Source: Methylococcaceae bacterium UBA662 (GTDB lineage: Bacteria; Pseudomonadota; Gammaproteobacteria; Methylococcales; Methylomonadaceae). From it: a DNA stretch of 37,011 nucleotides. The notes under the pieces are model-generated. The model ran no database searches. It saw only the letters and a program-made list of their open reading frames with translations, and was not told the origin of the DNA. Positions 1 to 7,543 of this stretch are shown in pieces. Every line of letters starts with the position of its first letter. Position 1 is the stretch's first letter. The stretch is taken from positions 1-37,011 of the forward strand of contig DBNW01000004.1 of the NCBI GenBank assembly GCA_002299425.1. The letters are read 5' to 3'. A program made the translations under genes and the position numbers.

Positions 1-108
1 ATCAGCCTTGCCAGCAGCGGACTCGAGTTGTCCCTAAGGCGCACCCGCAAGCGCGAGTTTCTCGATGAGATGAACCAGGTGGATTCTGGCGGCAACCCAA
101 CTCAATAA
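1..108 (+). pseudogene. IS5-family transposase N-terminal remnant
   Basis: The frame is open from the window edge and reads ISLASSGLELSLRRTRKREF, then LDEMNQV, then a short unrelated tail and a stop at 106-108. The pattern of a basic R-R-T-R-K-R-E-F-L-x-E-M-x-x-V stretch is the usual start of IS5-type DDE transposases, where V-P-W should follow; here it is replaced by DSGGNPTQ. So only the N-terminal part survives and the catalytic core is absent. Its true 5' end lies outside the window. It sits directly upstream of a broken PEP-CTERM gene, which fits a site of past insertion and deletion. Confidence 0.6.
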
Positions 109-160
109 GGAGACTTAAAATGAAAATATCACCATTAAAACTTGAAAAAGGGGTAAGACC

Positions 161-947
161 ATGAAAACCGCATTAGCAAACCACGCCACATCGTGGCGGC
201 ATTTCTTCATCGCCGTGGGATTGCGTTAAGCTTCGCCGCCACGGAAGGCAAGGCAACCGTCCTCTTGGATACCTTCGCGCCCGGCGATACAGCACCGGGC
301 CCAAGGTTGGTACCTCTATGTGCGTGTTTTAAAAGTCTAGATGTAGTAAAAATCGGTCACAATTAACTGGGTTGTCCGAACGTAACAAAGGAAAGTTGGA
401 TGAAATCACCTTGTTTCAAGATGAATTTGATCTAAAAAAACCTCGGTTTCACCACCGCCGGACTTTTAAAACACGCACTATAACATTACCGGCAGCGGAC
501 AGTCCCTCGCCGTGCCCTTTACCACGGCATCCGCGGTATCCGTGGACTCGATACTGGCCGCAATCCAAGGATCTGGCGACGTCACTCTCGGCATCATGAC
601 CGATGCTACTGGCCTGCCCTCGAATACCTACCTATACAGCACAGTTCTGGCCAATCCGGTGGCCAATGTCTCCCTCACCGGCCTAGGCTGGGCATTGGGG
701 GCGGGCAATTACTGGCTTGCGGCGGTTGGCGTTGACGGCTTCAACGGCAGTTGGCCTGGCGGTGATAATGTCACCCTAGGCTGGGCGTTCACCCCTAGTG
801 GTAGTGTCATAACCGATTGGTTTTCGGCCGCCGTCGGATTTGAAGTGCCAGCCGCGCGGATCACGGCGAACGCCGCCGTACCCGAGCCGGTAACGCTATT
901 GCTGATTACCACTGGTTTACTTGGCTTTGCGCCGCCAGCGCATATAG
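161..947 (+). pseudogene. Broken PEP-CTERM secreted protein gene (choice-of-anchor type)
   Basis: A Shine-Dalgarno-like AAGGGGTAAG precedes ATG 161, which starts MKTALANHATSWRHFFIAVG, a signal-peptide-like start, but TAA stops it at 227. In another frame from 229 the text continues as SFAATEGKATVLLDTFAPGD. From about 473 a third segment resumes as HYNITGSGQSLAVPF and runs through a beta-rich domain to VPEPVTLLLITTGLLGF. The expected basic tail RRQRI and stop (930-947) is one frame off, so the open frame reads past it to 1000. Roughly 310-472 has no resemblance to the rest and looks inserted. The PEP motif, hydrophobic helix and Arg cluster mark a former exosortase substrate. At least three lesions make expression of a working product unlikely. 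The repeat-anchor family name is from memory of similar sequences. Confidence 0.7.
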
Positions 948-1023
948 CGGAGCCAAAGATGGGCAAACGGCTTTATCGTTTGCCCATGTGGAACCGGTAA
1001 AATCGATAGCCGAGTAGCCATGT

Positions 1024-1102
1024 AGCCCGCGTAGCCGTATGGGACACACCAGCCATTCGGCGGAATACGGCGGAGTACCACATATTCCGCCCTACGCGGG
1101 CT
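1024..1102. repeat. Nested inverted repeat (REP-like hairpin)
   Basis: An outer 11-bp perfect inverted pair (agcccgcgtag at 1024-1034, ctacgcgggct at 1092-1102) encloses an inner 9-bp perfect pair (ggcggaata at 1059-1067, tattccgcc at 1083-1091). The inner and outer right arms abut, so the unit can form a branched or two-part hairpin. This is typical of dispersed REP/MITE-like elements. Other copies cannot be checked here. Confidence 0.6.
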
Positions 1103-1109
1103 TAGCCGG

Positions 1110-1188
1110 GTAGGGTACGCATCGCGTACCTTTTTCAGGCTTGCATCACTCGGAATTCATTGTAAATGGTACGCGATGCGTACCCTAC
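1110..1188. repeat. 21-bp perfect inverted repeat, REP-like
   Basis: The arm at 1110-1130 (gtagggtacgcatcgcgtac plus c) is the exact reverse complement of 1168-1188, with a 37-bp A/T-richer loop. There is no T run, so it is not an ordinary terminator. It follows the nested repeat at 1024-1102 by 7 bp; together they fill most of the 948-1320 gap between the broken PEP-CTERM gene and brnT. I see no gene in that gap. Confidence 0.7.
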
Positions 1189-1320
1189 GTAATAATGAAA
1201 AACCCGTAACCCGTAAGACGGTTTCGCGCTAGCAAACCATCATAAACGGAGCGGATGATGTTGCCAAAAAGGAAGGAATACAGATAGCATATTACGTTGT
1301 GAGCTGAGGATGCGTTTTCA

Positions 1321-1593
1321 ATGGAATACGACTGGGATAAAAACAAAGCAGTAGCAAATTTGTCAAAACATGGTGTCTCTTTTGAAGAAGCGAAAACGGT
1401 TTTTGATGATCCATTGTATGTGGATTTCTATGACCCTGACCATTCCTTCGGAGAACACCGTTTTATCCTGTTGGGTAAATCGGCTCAAGGGAGATTGTTG
1501 TTCGTTTCCTATATGGAGCGTAACAATGGTATTCGTTTAATCAGTGCAAGAGAAGCAACGCTATCGGAGCGGAAAGCCTATGAACAAAAATGA
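1321..1593 (+). CDS. brnT: BrnT-family type II toxin
   Basis: The 90-residue product begins MEYDWDKNKAVANLSKHGVS, with FEEAKTVFDD next, then a GEHRFILLGKS strand, RLLFVSYMER and the terminal RLISAREATLSERKAYE. This is the order and spacing of the BrnT family: the D-x-x-K-x-x-x-N-x-x-K-H-G start, the conserved R in the middle strand and the R-x-I-S-A-R motif near the end. BrnT proteins are RelE-fold ribonucleases that block translation until bound by an antitoxin. Length is normal for the family. A second small gene overlaps its 3' end by 14 nt, the usual toxin-antitoxin arrangement with toxin first. It lies among repeats and gene debris, typical of a mobile or accessory locus. Confidence 0.88.
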   Translation: MEYDWDKNKAVANLSKHGVSFEEAKTVFDDPLYVDFYDPDHSFGEHRFILLGKSAQGRLLFVSYMERNNGIRLISAREATLSERKAYEQK

Positions 1594-1810
1594 AATAGAA
1601 GATGAATTACGGCCCGAGTATGATTTGCAAAGTTTGCAGGTAAGAAAACTGGGTCCTGGGCGCCAAAGGTTTTGTGATATAGTTCGTTTAGAGCCTGACG
1701 TTATTGCTGCGTTTCCAAATGCCGAAGCCGTTAATGAAGCGTTACGTTATCTAATCGAGGTAGCCAAGCATACGAACAGCCTAACCCAACGCTCCAGCGG
1801 ACTCCGCTAA
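1580..1810 (+). CDS. Small partner of BrnT, probable antitoxin
   Basis: The ATG at 1580 lies inside the end of brnT and gives 76 residues: MNKNEIEDELRPEYDLQSLQ, then VRKLGPGRQRF, a RLEPDVIAAFPNAEAVNEALRYLI segment and a polar tail. The LEPDV...FPNAEAVNEALRYLI part looks like the beta-strand plus helix of a ribbon-helix-helix DNA-binding fold. The N-terminal DELRPEYD recalls the start of BrnA antitoxins, but the body is not the classical BrnA sequence. The frame can be extended upstream to 1544, but that would overlap brnT by 50 nt and I prefer 1580. By position it should neutralise BrnT and repress the pair. The function is inferred from context. Confidence 0.75.
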   Translation: MNKNEIEDELRPEYDLQSLQVRKLGPGRQRFCDIVRLEPDVIAAFPNAEAVNEALRYLIEVAKHTNSLTQRSSGLR

Positions 1811-2013
1811 CGTGTATTAGTCTCGACTTGATCTGACACATCGACTTGAAAAGATGAGAGTTGCCGGTTTTGATAAGGGGTGTCGAATCCTAAACCAAAA
1901 CGCAAAAGGTAACTCCCCTTCTGCCTACTAACAATCCCATCGCTGTTAATACCAAGATTTTAGTGCCAATACTAATGGTGCCCAACAACCGGTACTGTAT
2001 CCAAACACAGGAG

Positions 2014-3105
2014 TCAAGTATTTTGCACCACGATATTGGGAAAGCGGCGGCTAAAATCCTTAGCCGTTAAGGCCAGTCTTGCGGCTGTTTTCCGAGCAAT
2101 CTTCCGGTAAATGTGGGCGGTATGGCCATTAGGGTCGGCAATGACGGTTGGCTGGCCACAATCGGCTTGTTCGCGGATGCGCATGTCCAGCGGCAATGCA
2201 CCCAAGAAATCGATGCGGTTGGCTTCCGCCATGGCCTGCCCGCCGCCGGTGCCAAAAATGGCCTCTTCATGGCCGCATTGGCTGCAAGTATGCAGGCTCA
2301 TGTTTTCGACAATCCCCAGCACCGGCACGTTGACTTTATTGAACATGGCCAAGCCGCGTTGCGCGTCAATCAGGGCGATGTCCTGCGGGGTGGTGACGAT
2401 GATGGCCCCGGAAACGGGAATTTGCTGGGCCAGTGTCAGTTGGATGTCGCCGGTTCCAGGTGGCAGGTCAATGACCAAATAATCCAGATTGTCCCAATTG
2501 GTATCGCGCAACAATTGCTGCAAGGCATTGGTCGCCATGGGTCCGCGCCAAATCATGGCTTGTTCTGCGGGCACCAGATAGCCAATGGACATGGTTTGCA
2601 CCCCGTAGGCTACTTTCGGGTTCATGGTCTTTTTGTCGTCGCTGTCGGGCAGGCCGGACAAGCCCAGCATGGTCGGAATGCTGGGACCGTAAATATCGGC
2701 GTCCAAAATACCCACGTTGGCACCTTCCGCTGCTAGCGCTAGCGCCAGATTCACCGAAGTCGTCGATTTTCCGACTCCACCCTTGCCGGAGGCGACGGCG
2801 ATGATGTTTTTGATGTTCGGGTAGGGCTTTAAGGTCTGTTGCACGGCATGGGCGATGATCTTGACATCCGCCTTAACCAAGACTGCACCGACTCCAGGCA
2901 AGGTTTTTAACAAATCCGCGACGGCTATTTTTAATGCGTTAAGATAAGTTTGAGCCGGGTAACCCAGCTCCAGTTGGACGCTGACCTGCGTACCTTCCAC
3001 ATCGATGCTTTTTACCGATTTAGCCGATACTAAATCGGCACCGTGGTGCGGGTCGATAAAAGTTTTTAGCAGGTTTTCTACTGCGTGTTTGTCGATGCCG
3101 ATCAT
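2014..3105 (-). CDS. apbC: Mrp/ApbC-type iron-sulfur carrier ATPase
   Basis: The 363-residue protein has an N-terminal MIP18/DUF59-like domain (about 1-90; V-x-x-I-D-V-E-G-T-Q-V-S-V) followed by a MinD/ParA-type P-loop ATPase. The deviant Walker A GKGGVGKST is at 107-115, then LDADIYGPSIP, the D-L-P-P-G-T-G-D motif and the conserved CSQCGHEEAIFGTGGG with its CxxC pair that bridges a [4Fe-4S] cluster in the dimer. Proteins of this family bind and transfer Fe-S clusters to apo-proteins in the cytoplasm. The gene is divergent from metG with a 190-bp gap between them, an order common in gammaproteobacteria. Length is normal for the family. Confidence 0.95.
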   Translation of the reverse strand: MIGIDKHAVENLLKTFIDPHHGADLVSAKSVKSIDVEGTQVSVQLELGYPAQTYLNALKIAVADLLKTLPGVGAVLVKADVKIIAHAVQQTLKPYPNIKNIIAVASGKGGVGKSTTSVNLALALAAEGANVGILDADIYGPSIPTMLGLSGLPDSDDKKTMNPKVAYGVQTMSIGYLVPAEQAMIWRGPMATNALQQLLRDTNWDNLDYLVIDLPPGTGDIQLTLAQQIPVSGAIIVTTPQDIALIDAQRGLAMFNKVNVPVLGIVENMSLHTCSQCGHEEAIFGTGGGQAMAEANRIDFLGALPLDMRIREQADCGQPTVIADPNGHTAHIYRKIARKTAARLALTAKDFSRRFPNIVVQNT

Positions 3106-3295
3106 TGACTGCCCCTGTAAGACAAAAACCAGTCATTTTAATCGGAATACAGGGCAGTCGGACAATTTTCAATCTGACCGTAACCAGTCTGCTGTCTGCG
3201 AACGGCGAGCTGTGCGCGCAACAGCTTTTGGACAGGTGTGGTTCTATGCCATAATGGCAGCCATTTTTCTGTACGCTTTGTTCCGACATCCCGCC

Positions 3296-5314
3296 ATGAC
3301 CCCACGCAAAATCCTTGTTACCAGTGCCTTGCCTTACGCTAACGGTCCCATTCATTTAGGTCATCTGGTCGAATACATCCAAACCGACATCTGGGTACGT
3401 TTTCAAAAACTGCGCGGGCATGAATGCTATTACGTTTGCGCCGACGACGCCCACGGCACGCCGATTATGCTGCGCGCCGATCAAGAGGGTATCAGTCCTG
3501 AAGCATTGATCGCGCAAGTCTGGCAGCAGCACACGGCCGATTTTGCTGAGTTCAATATCGTTTTTGATAATTACCACAGCACCCATTCGGCAGAAAACCA
3601 AGCCCTGTCAGCGTTGATTTATGGCCGTTTGCACGATGCCGGCCATATCAGCACCCGCACCATTACCCAGGCTTATGATCCGGTTAAATTGATGTTTCTG
3701 CCTGACCGCTTTATCAAAGGCGATTGTCCAAAATGCGGGGCGCAAGACCAGTACGGTGATTCCTGCGAGGTATGCGGGGCGACTTATGCGCCGATGGATT
3801 TGAAAAATGCGGTGTCGGCCATTTCTGGTGAAAAACCGATTGCTAAAGAGTCCGAACATTACTTTTTTAATCTGGCCGATTTCGCCGACATGCTGGCCGA
3901 GTGGACCCGTGCCGGGCATTTGCAGCCGGAAGTCGCCAATAAAATGGCCGAATGGCTTAAAAGCGGTTTGCAGCCTTGGGACATCAGCCGTGACGCACCG
4001 TATTTCGGGTTTGAAATGCCTAACGCGCCGGGTAAGTATTTTTACGTCTGGCTGGATGCACCGATTGGCTACATGGCGAGTTTTAAAAACTATTGCGATA
4101 AGCACGGTTTGGATTTTAACGCGTTTTGGGGCAAGCACAGCACGGCGGAGCTGTACCACTTTATCGGCAAGGACATTATTTATTTTCATGCGTTGTTTTG
4201 GCCGGCGATGTTGCATGGGGCACACTTACGCACACCAACCGCGATTTTCGTGCACGGCTTTTTAACCGTGAACGGCGAAAAAATGTCCAAGTCGCGTGGC
4301 ACCTTTATCAAGGCACGCACCTATCTGGAACATTTGAACCCCGAATACCTGCGTTATTACTTTGCGGCTAAATTAAGCAGCGGCATGGACGACATCGATT
4401 TGAACTTCGACGATTTCAGTCAGCGCGTTAACGCCGATTTGGTTGGCAAAGTGGTTAACATCGCCAGTCGCTGTAGCGGTTTTATCCTAAAGCGTTTTGA
4501 TGGGCTGCTGTCCGGGCATTGTGCGGAACCCGTTTTGTTCGAACAGTTCATACTGGCCCATGCCAGCATCGCCGATTATTACGAAACCCGTGAATACGGC
4601 AAAGCCATGCGCGAAATCATGGCTTTAGCCGACAAGGCTAACGCGTACATCGACGAGAAAAAACCTTGGGTGTTGGCCAAAGAAGAAGGCAAAGAACAGG
4701 AGTTGCAGGCTGTTTGTTCAATGGGCATCAATTTGTTCCGGGTGCTGGTTGCGTATTTGAAACCGGTGCTGCCGGGCTTAGCGCAAGCGTCCGAGGCGTT
4801 CTTAAACAGCAAAACTGAAGCGTGGGCAGACGGGCTAAGTCTGTTGCTGAATCATAAAATCAACACCTTTAAACCGCTAATGACCCGCGTCGAGCCTGAG
4901 AAAATTGCCTCGATTATCGAAGCATCCAAGGCTAGCCTTGAGAAAGCCGCGCCGGAACCGGCTGCTAAACGCTTCGAACCGATTGCCGAGACCGTCGCCT
5001 TTGATGCGTTTGCCAAACTGGATTTGCGTATTGCTAAAATAATCAGCGCCGAATGCGTCGAAGGTTCGGATAAGTTGTTGAAGCTGACCGTGGACATCGG
5101 CGATGAAACACGCACCATTTTTTCCGGCATCCAATCCGCGTATCAACCGCAGGACTTGCAGGGCAAGTTAACGGTGGTGATCGCCAACCTTGCGCCGCGC
5201 AAAATGCGCTTTGGCGTCTCTGAAGGCATGCTGTTGGCGGCAGGGCCTGGGGATAAGGAAATCTGGTTGCTCAGTCCGGATGCGGGCGCGGTGGCGGGAT
5301 TGCGGGTGGGTTGA
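3296..5314 (+). CDS. metG: Methionine--tRNA ligase
   Basis: This charges tRNA(Met) and initiator tRNA with methionine. I place the start at ATG 3296, giving 672 residues that begin MTPRKILVTSALPYANGPIH; the frame is open further upstream but that would run into the divergent apbC gene. The class I signature is HLGH at residues 20-23 and the second is KMSKS in GEKMSKSRG, near residue 330. The zinc knuckle CPKC-x9-CEVC (about residues 145-160) places it in the type with a metal-binding insertion. After the anticodon-binding domain a linker leads to a C-terminal tRNA-binding/dimerisation domain (FAKLDLRIAKI...VIANLAPRKMRFGVSEGML). All functional parts are present. Confidence 0.97.
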   Translation: MTPRKILVTSALPYANGPIHLGHLVEYIQTDIWVRFQKLRGHECYYVCADDAHGTPIMLRADQEGISPEALIAQVWQQHTADFAEFNIVFDNYHSTHSAENQALSALIYGRLHDAGHISTRTITQAYDPVKLMFLPDRFIKGDCPKCGAQDQYGDSCEVCGATYAPMDLKNAVSAISGEKPIAKESEHYFFNLADFADMLAEWTRAGHLQPEVANKMAEWLKSGLQPWDISRDAPYFGFEMPNAPGKYFYVWLDAPIGYMASFKNYCDKHGLDFNAFWGKHSTAELYHFIGKDIIYFHALFWPAMLHGAHLRTPTAIFVHGFLTVNGEKMSKSRGTFIKARTYLEHLNPEYLRYYFAAKLSSGMDDIDLNFDDFSQRVNADLVGKVVNIASRCSGFILKRFDGLLSGHCAEPVLFEQFILAHASIADYYETREYGKAMREIMALADKANAYIDEKKPWVLAKEEGKEQELQAVCSMGINLFRVLVAYLKPVLPGLAQASEAFLNSKTEAWADGLSLLLNHKINTFKPLMTRVEPEKIASIIEASKASLEKAAPEPAAKRFEPIAETVAFDAFAKLDLRIAKIISAECVEGSDKLLKLTVDIGDETRTIFSGIQSAYQPQDLQGKLTVVIANLAPRKMRFGVSEGMLLAAGPGDKEIWLLSPDAGAVAGLRVG

Positions 5315-5364
5315 AGCAGTCGTTGAATCGATAAGAACACCATCAGTTGCGTGCTGTTAAAAAA

Positions 5365-5922
5365 ATGCTAGAGAACACTCTGATTTTTAAAATCAACGAG
5401 TTGCTTCCACAAACCCAATGCGGACAATGCGGCTTCAAAGGGTGCCGCCCCTATGCCGAGGCCATCGCTGAGGGTAGGGCGGACATCAACCAGTGCCCGC
5501 CGGGCGGTGATGAAGGCATTGCTGATTTGGCGCGGTTGCTGGGTGTTTCGGTCAAGCCGTTGGATGCGGTTTTTGGCCAACATAAGCCCCGGCAAACCGC
5601 GTTTATTGTCGAAGAGCAGTGCATCGGCTGCGCGAAATGTATTGCCGCTTGCCCGGTCGATGCGATTATTGGCGCGGCCAAGTTCATGCACACGGTGATC
5701 GCAGATGAATGCACCGGCTGTGCGTTGTGCGTGGCCCCGTGTCCGGTCGATTGCATCGTTATGCAACCGGTCGTTGATGAAGAATTCGACAAACGTGCCC
5801 GGGCGGCATTGTCAAAACGCCGCTATGAGGCGCGCGGTCTGCGCCAAGCACAAGAAGCGGCAGAGCAAGCCGAACGTAGGCGACAGAGCAAAGCGGCATT
5901 GCTGAAAATAAAAGCTCTTTAA
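5365..5922 (+). CDS. rsxB: RnfB/RsxB-like iron-sulfur protein without membrane anchor
   Basis: From ATG 5365 the product is 185 residues (a TTG at 5347 would add six). It opens with the RnfB four-iron motif, C19-x2-C22-x4-C27-x16-C44, in LLPQTQCGQCGFKGCRPYAE. Two [4Fe-4S] ferredoxin motifs follow (C86, C89, C92, C96 and C116, C119, C122, C126). An Ala/Arg/Gln-rich helix forms the tail. Full-length RnfB begins with a membrane helix; none is encoded here, and no other rnf/rsx gene follows. The gene lies 50 nt after metG, a pairing I recall from other gammaproteobacteria. I infer a soluble electron carrier rather than part of a complete Rnf pump. Neither start has a good ribosome binding site, so it may be translated with metG. 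Confidence 0.85.
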   Translation: MLENTLIFKINELLPQTQCGQCGFKGCRPYAEAIAEGRADINQCPPGGDEGIADLARLLGVSVKPLDAVFGQHKPRQTAFIVEEQCIGCAKCIAACPVDAIIGAAKFMHTVIADECTGCALCVAPCPVDCIVMQPVVDEEFDKRARAALSKRRYEARGLRQAQEAAEQAERRRQSKAALLKIKAL

Positions 5923-5932
5923 TTTTAAAGAG

Positions 5933-6017
5933 CTGATGTTACGCAGTAACGCGAAAAGCCCCGTTTGCCGCGCCGATACGATAATTCGGTAATCCATGAC
6001 GTTCTGCGTAACATCAG
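5933..6017. mobile_element. 85-bp MITE with 14-bp terminal repeats and 8-bp target duplication
   Basis: The ends are exact inverted copies: ctgatgttacgcag at 5933-5946 and ctgcgtaacatcag at 6004-6017. Immediately outside, the octamer ttaaagag occurs at 5925-5932 and again at 6018-6025, as expected of a target site duplication. The element has no coding capacity. The CTGATG ends and 8-bp duplication recall some IS4-type transposases, but that is only a suggestion. A related end occurs at 25595-25635. The rsxB stop codon (5920-5922) is just outside, so the insertion follows the gene directly. The rest of the gap (6026-6216) shows no gene. Confidence 0.85.
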
Positions 6018-6216
6018 TTAAAGAGGATGACATGCGACCAAAGCAACTGAGCGAAAACGTGGCAAGGCAGTGGAAGTCAGCGGCGTAAACGCAAAAACCC
6101 GCTCGGAAAATGGTTTCAGGAGCCGTGTGTCGAGTGCCGTAGTACACCCCTTAGGCTGGGCTACGGCCACAACACTGCGTTTTTGCAGATAATTTAAGAG
6201 GGGTGAGGAACGTACT

Positions 6217-6624
6217 TTAAGCACTGACCTGCGCGATCCAATCCTGGAGGTTGTAGTAATTGCTGATACGTTTGATTTTGCCGCCCTCAACCTCAAAAAA
6301 AGCACCCGCCGGCAACCGGTAGCGTTGTCCCTTAGCGGGCGGTAGCCCTGCATCGGTTGCTAAATACTCCCCTAGCACAACGAACTCCGCTGCCGCTCGG
6401 GTGCCCTCTGGGGTGGCCATGATGACCATGTCTATCAAGTGTTCCTTGTAGTTCTTGTGCATGCTCGCCATGAAACGGCCAAAATCGGCTTTGCCAATTT
6501 CCCGCTGGCCTTGGTTGATGTCATGGACGACATCATCGGCTAGCAAGCCTAGAAAAGTTTCCATGTCGCCGTTGTTAAAAGCCTCGTAATACTTTTTTAT
6601 TAAATGGAGGGTGTTTTCGTTCAT
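6217..6624 (-). CDS. NTF2-like (SnoaL/ketosteroid-isomerase fold) protein
   Basis: I start at the ATG at 6624, 135 residues, because GGAG lies nine bases upstream; an in-frame ATG ten codons earlier has no such site. The protein begins MNENTLHLIKKYYEAFNNGD and continues METFLGLLADDVVHDINQGQREIGKADFGRFM. That is the start of the NTF2-like cone fold: helix, Y-Y-E-A-F-N-N-G-D, then a D-D-V-V-H-D strand. The later FFEVEGGKIKRISNYYNLQDWI is the typical end. Members are small cytoplasmic ligand-binding proteins or isomerases; the substrate here is unknown. It stands alone on this strand, with its downstream end facing rsxB. Confidence 0.85.
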   Translation of the reverse strand: MNENTLHLIKKYYEAFNNGDMETFLGLLADDVVHDINQGQREIGKADFGRFMASMHKNYKEHLIDMVIMATPEGTRAAAEFVVLGEYLATDAGLPPAKGQRYRLPAGAFFEVEGGKIKRISNYYNLQDWIAQVSA

Positions 6625-6811
6625 TGTCGTTAACTCCGCTAAAAAATCCGGCATTTTACGGCCAAATTGAGTTTTTGGCCGGACTAATTTTTACCGCAGT
6701 ATGCAAAAGGTTTAACAATATCCGGTATGCCAGAATTAACGGTTTAGAAACAAGTAACCTTGTATAATCCGGCAATGCAGCTATTCTCTACACCCATCAT
6801 TAAAAACCTCA

Positions 6812-7543
6812 ATGAACGGCAGAATGAACCTAATTGCCAAGGTTGACGAAAACGAGACCGCTACTGCACGGCCCTTCCGTGTCCCCTTTACTTTGGACGC
6901 TAGGCTTTTTGATAGCCTCAATTACCTAGAAGACGCGTTGCTGCTCGAAAAATTGGTTTTTAATATCGCCCGCAAGCCCAGGCATTTGCTTTCTCATGTC
7001 CAGCGTATTTTCCTTTGTTACAAAAACGCTTGGTCAGATTATTTGTTCGCGGCCTTTTTGGATTTTTTTATCGTGCTAGACGGTCGCGGCACAGTCCTGA
7101 GCCTACGTTTGTTGGCGGGCGCAAAATCTGTCCTAGCACCAGACCACTTTCAGATTCTTCAAGCATTTTTTACCAGCACAGGCGAAGTTAACCAACAGTA
7201 TGTCAGCCAATTTTCAATTTTCAGCGCAGGCTTAGAAGGCTCTCTCAGCTTGGTCAAGCCCGTCAGTCCGGCCCAAGCATTGGCTTACGACCCCCTAAGC
7301 CTAGCCAGGGATTATATCGAATACAGCCAGCTTGAGCAGGCCAAGCAGGTTTTAGAGCAAGCGGTTTGGGCAGATGCAGAGCGGGTGGAATTGCAGGAGG
7401 AGCTGTTGGGGCTTTACCAGTCCACGCGCGACAGGGAAAGATTTGTCGAAATGCACAGCCAACTGCAAGTGGCCGGGTTTAGCTTGATTGGGCAATGGAC
7501 CGATTTGCACAATTTCTTTAAAAGGCAGGATGATAATGGATAA
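6812..7543 (+). CDS. FimV-like TPR protein opening the GTPase cluster
   Basis: The 243-residue product has no signal peptide or membrane helix. Residues about 25-160 form a domain I do not recognise, rich in aromatic and hydrophobic helices (SDYLFAAFLDFFIVLDGRGTV). Residues about 166-215, DPLSLARDYIEYSQLEQAKQ and on, resemble the single TPR-like unit at the C-terminus of FimV, the hub protein of type IV pilus poles in Pseudomonas. The stop overlaps the next gene by 8 nt, so the two are translationally coupled. I infer a scaffold or adaptor for the downstream GTPase proteins. The FimV comparison is from remembered sequence features and covers only the C-terminal third. Confidence 0.6.
   Translation: MNGRMNLIAKVDENETATARPFRVPFTLDARLFDSLNYLEDALLLEKLVFNIARKPRHLLSHVQRIFLCYKNAWSDYLFAAFLDFFIVLDGRGTVLSLRLLAGAKSVLAPDHFQILQAFFTSTGEVNQQYVSQFSIFSAGLEGSLSLVKPVSPAQALAYDPLSLARDYIEYSQLEQAKQVLEQAVWADAERVELQEELLGLYQSTRDRERFVEMHSQLQVAGFSLIGQWTDLHNFFKRQDDNG

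Noticed and set aside
512..1000. Intact 162-residue PEP-CTERM gene starting at 512
   Set aside because: The frame lacks a leader, begins inside the domain, and reads past the displaced RRQRI stop; the whole is a broken gene from 161 to 947.
2111..2736. Long plus-strand frames opposite apbC
   Set aside because: They are antisense shadows of a conserved gene with no family match.
3005..3295. Upstream in-frame extension of metG to 3005
   Set aside because: It would overlap the divergent apbC gene and adds about 97 residues not found at the start of MetG; ATG 3296 begins at the family's normal N-terminus.
5913..5934. Palindrome agctctttaa/ttaaagagct at the end of rsxB as a terminator
   Set aside because: It has an A/T-rich stem, no T run, and its right half overlaps the MITE target duplication, so it is likely coincidental.
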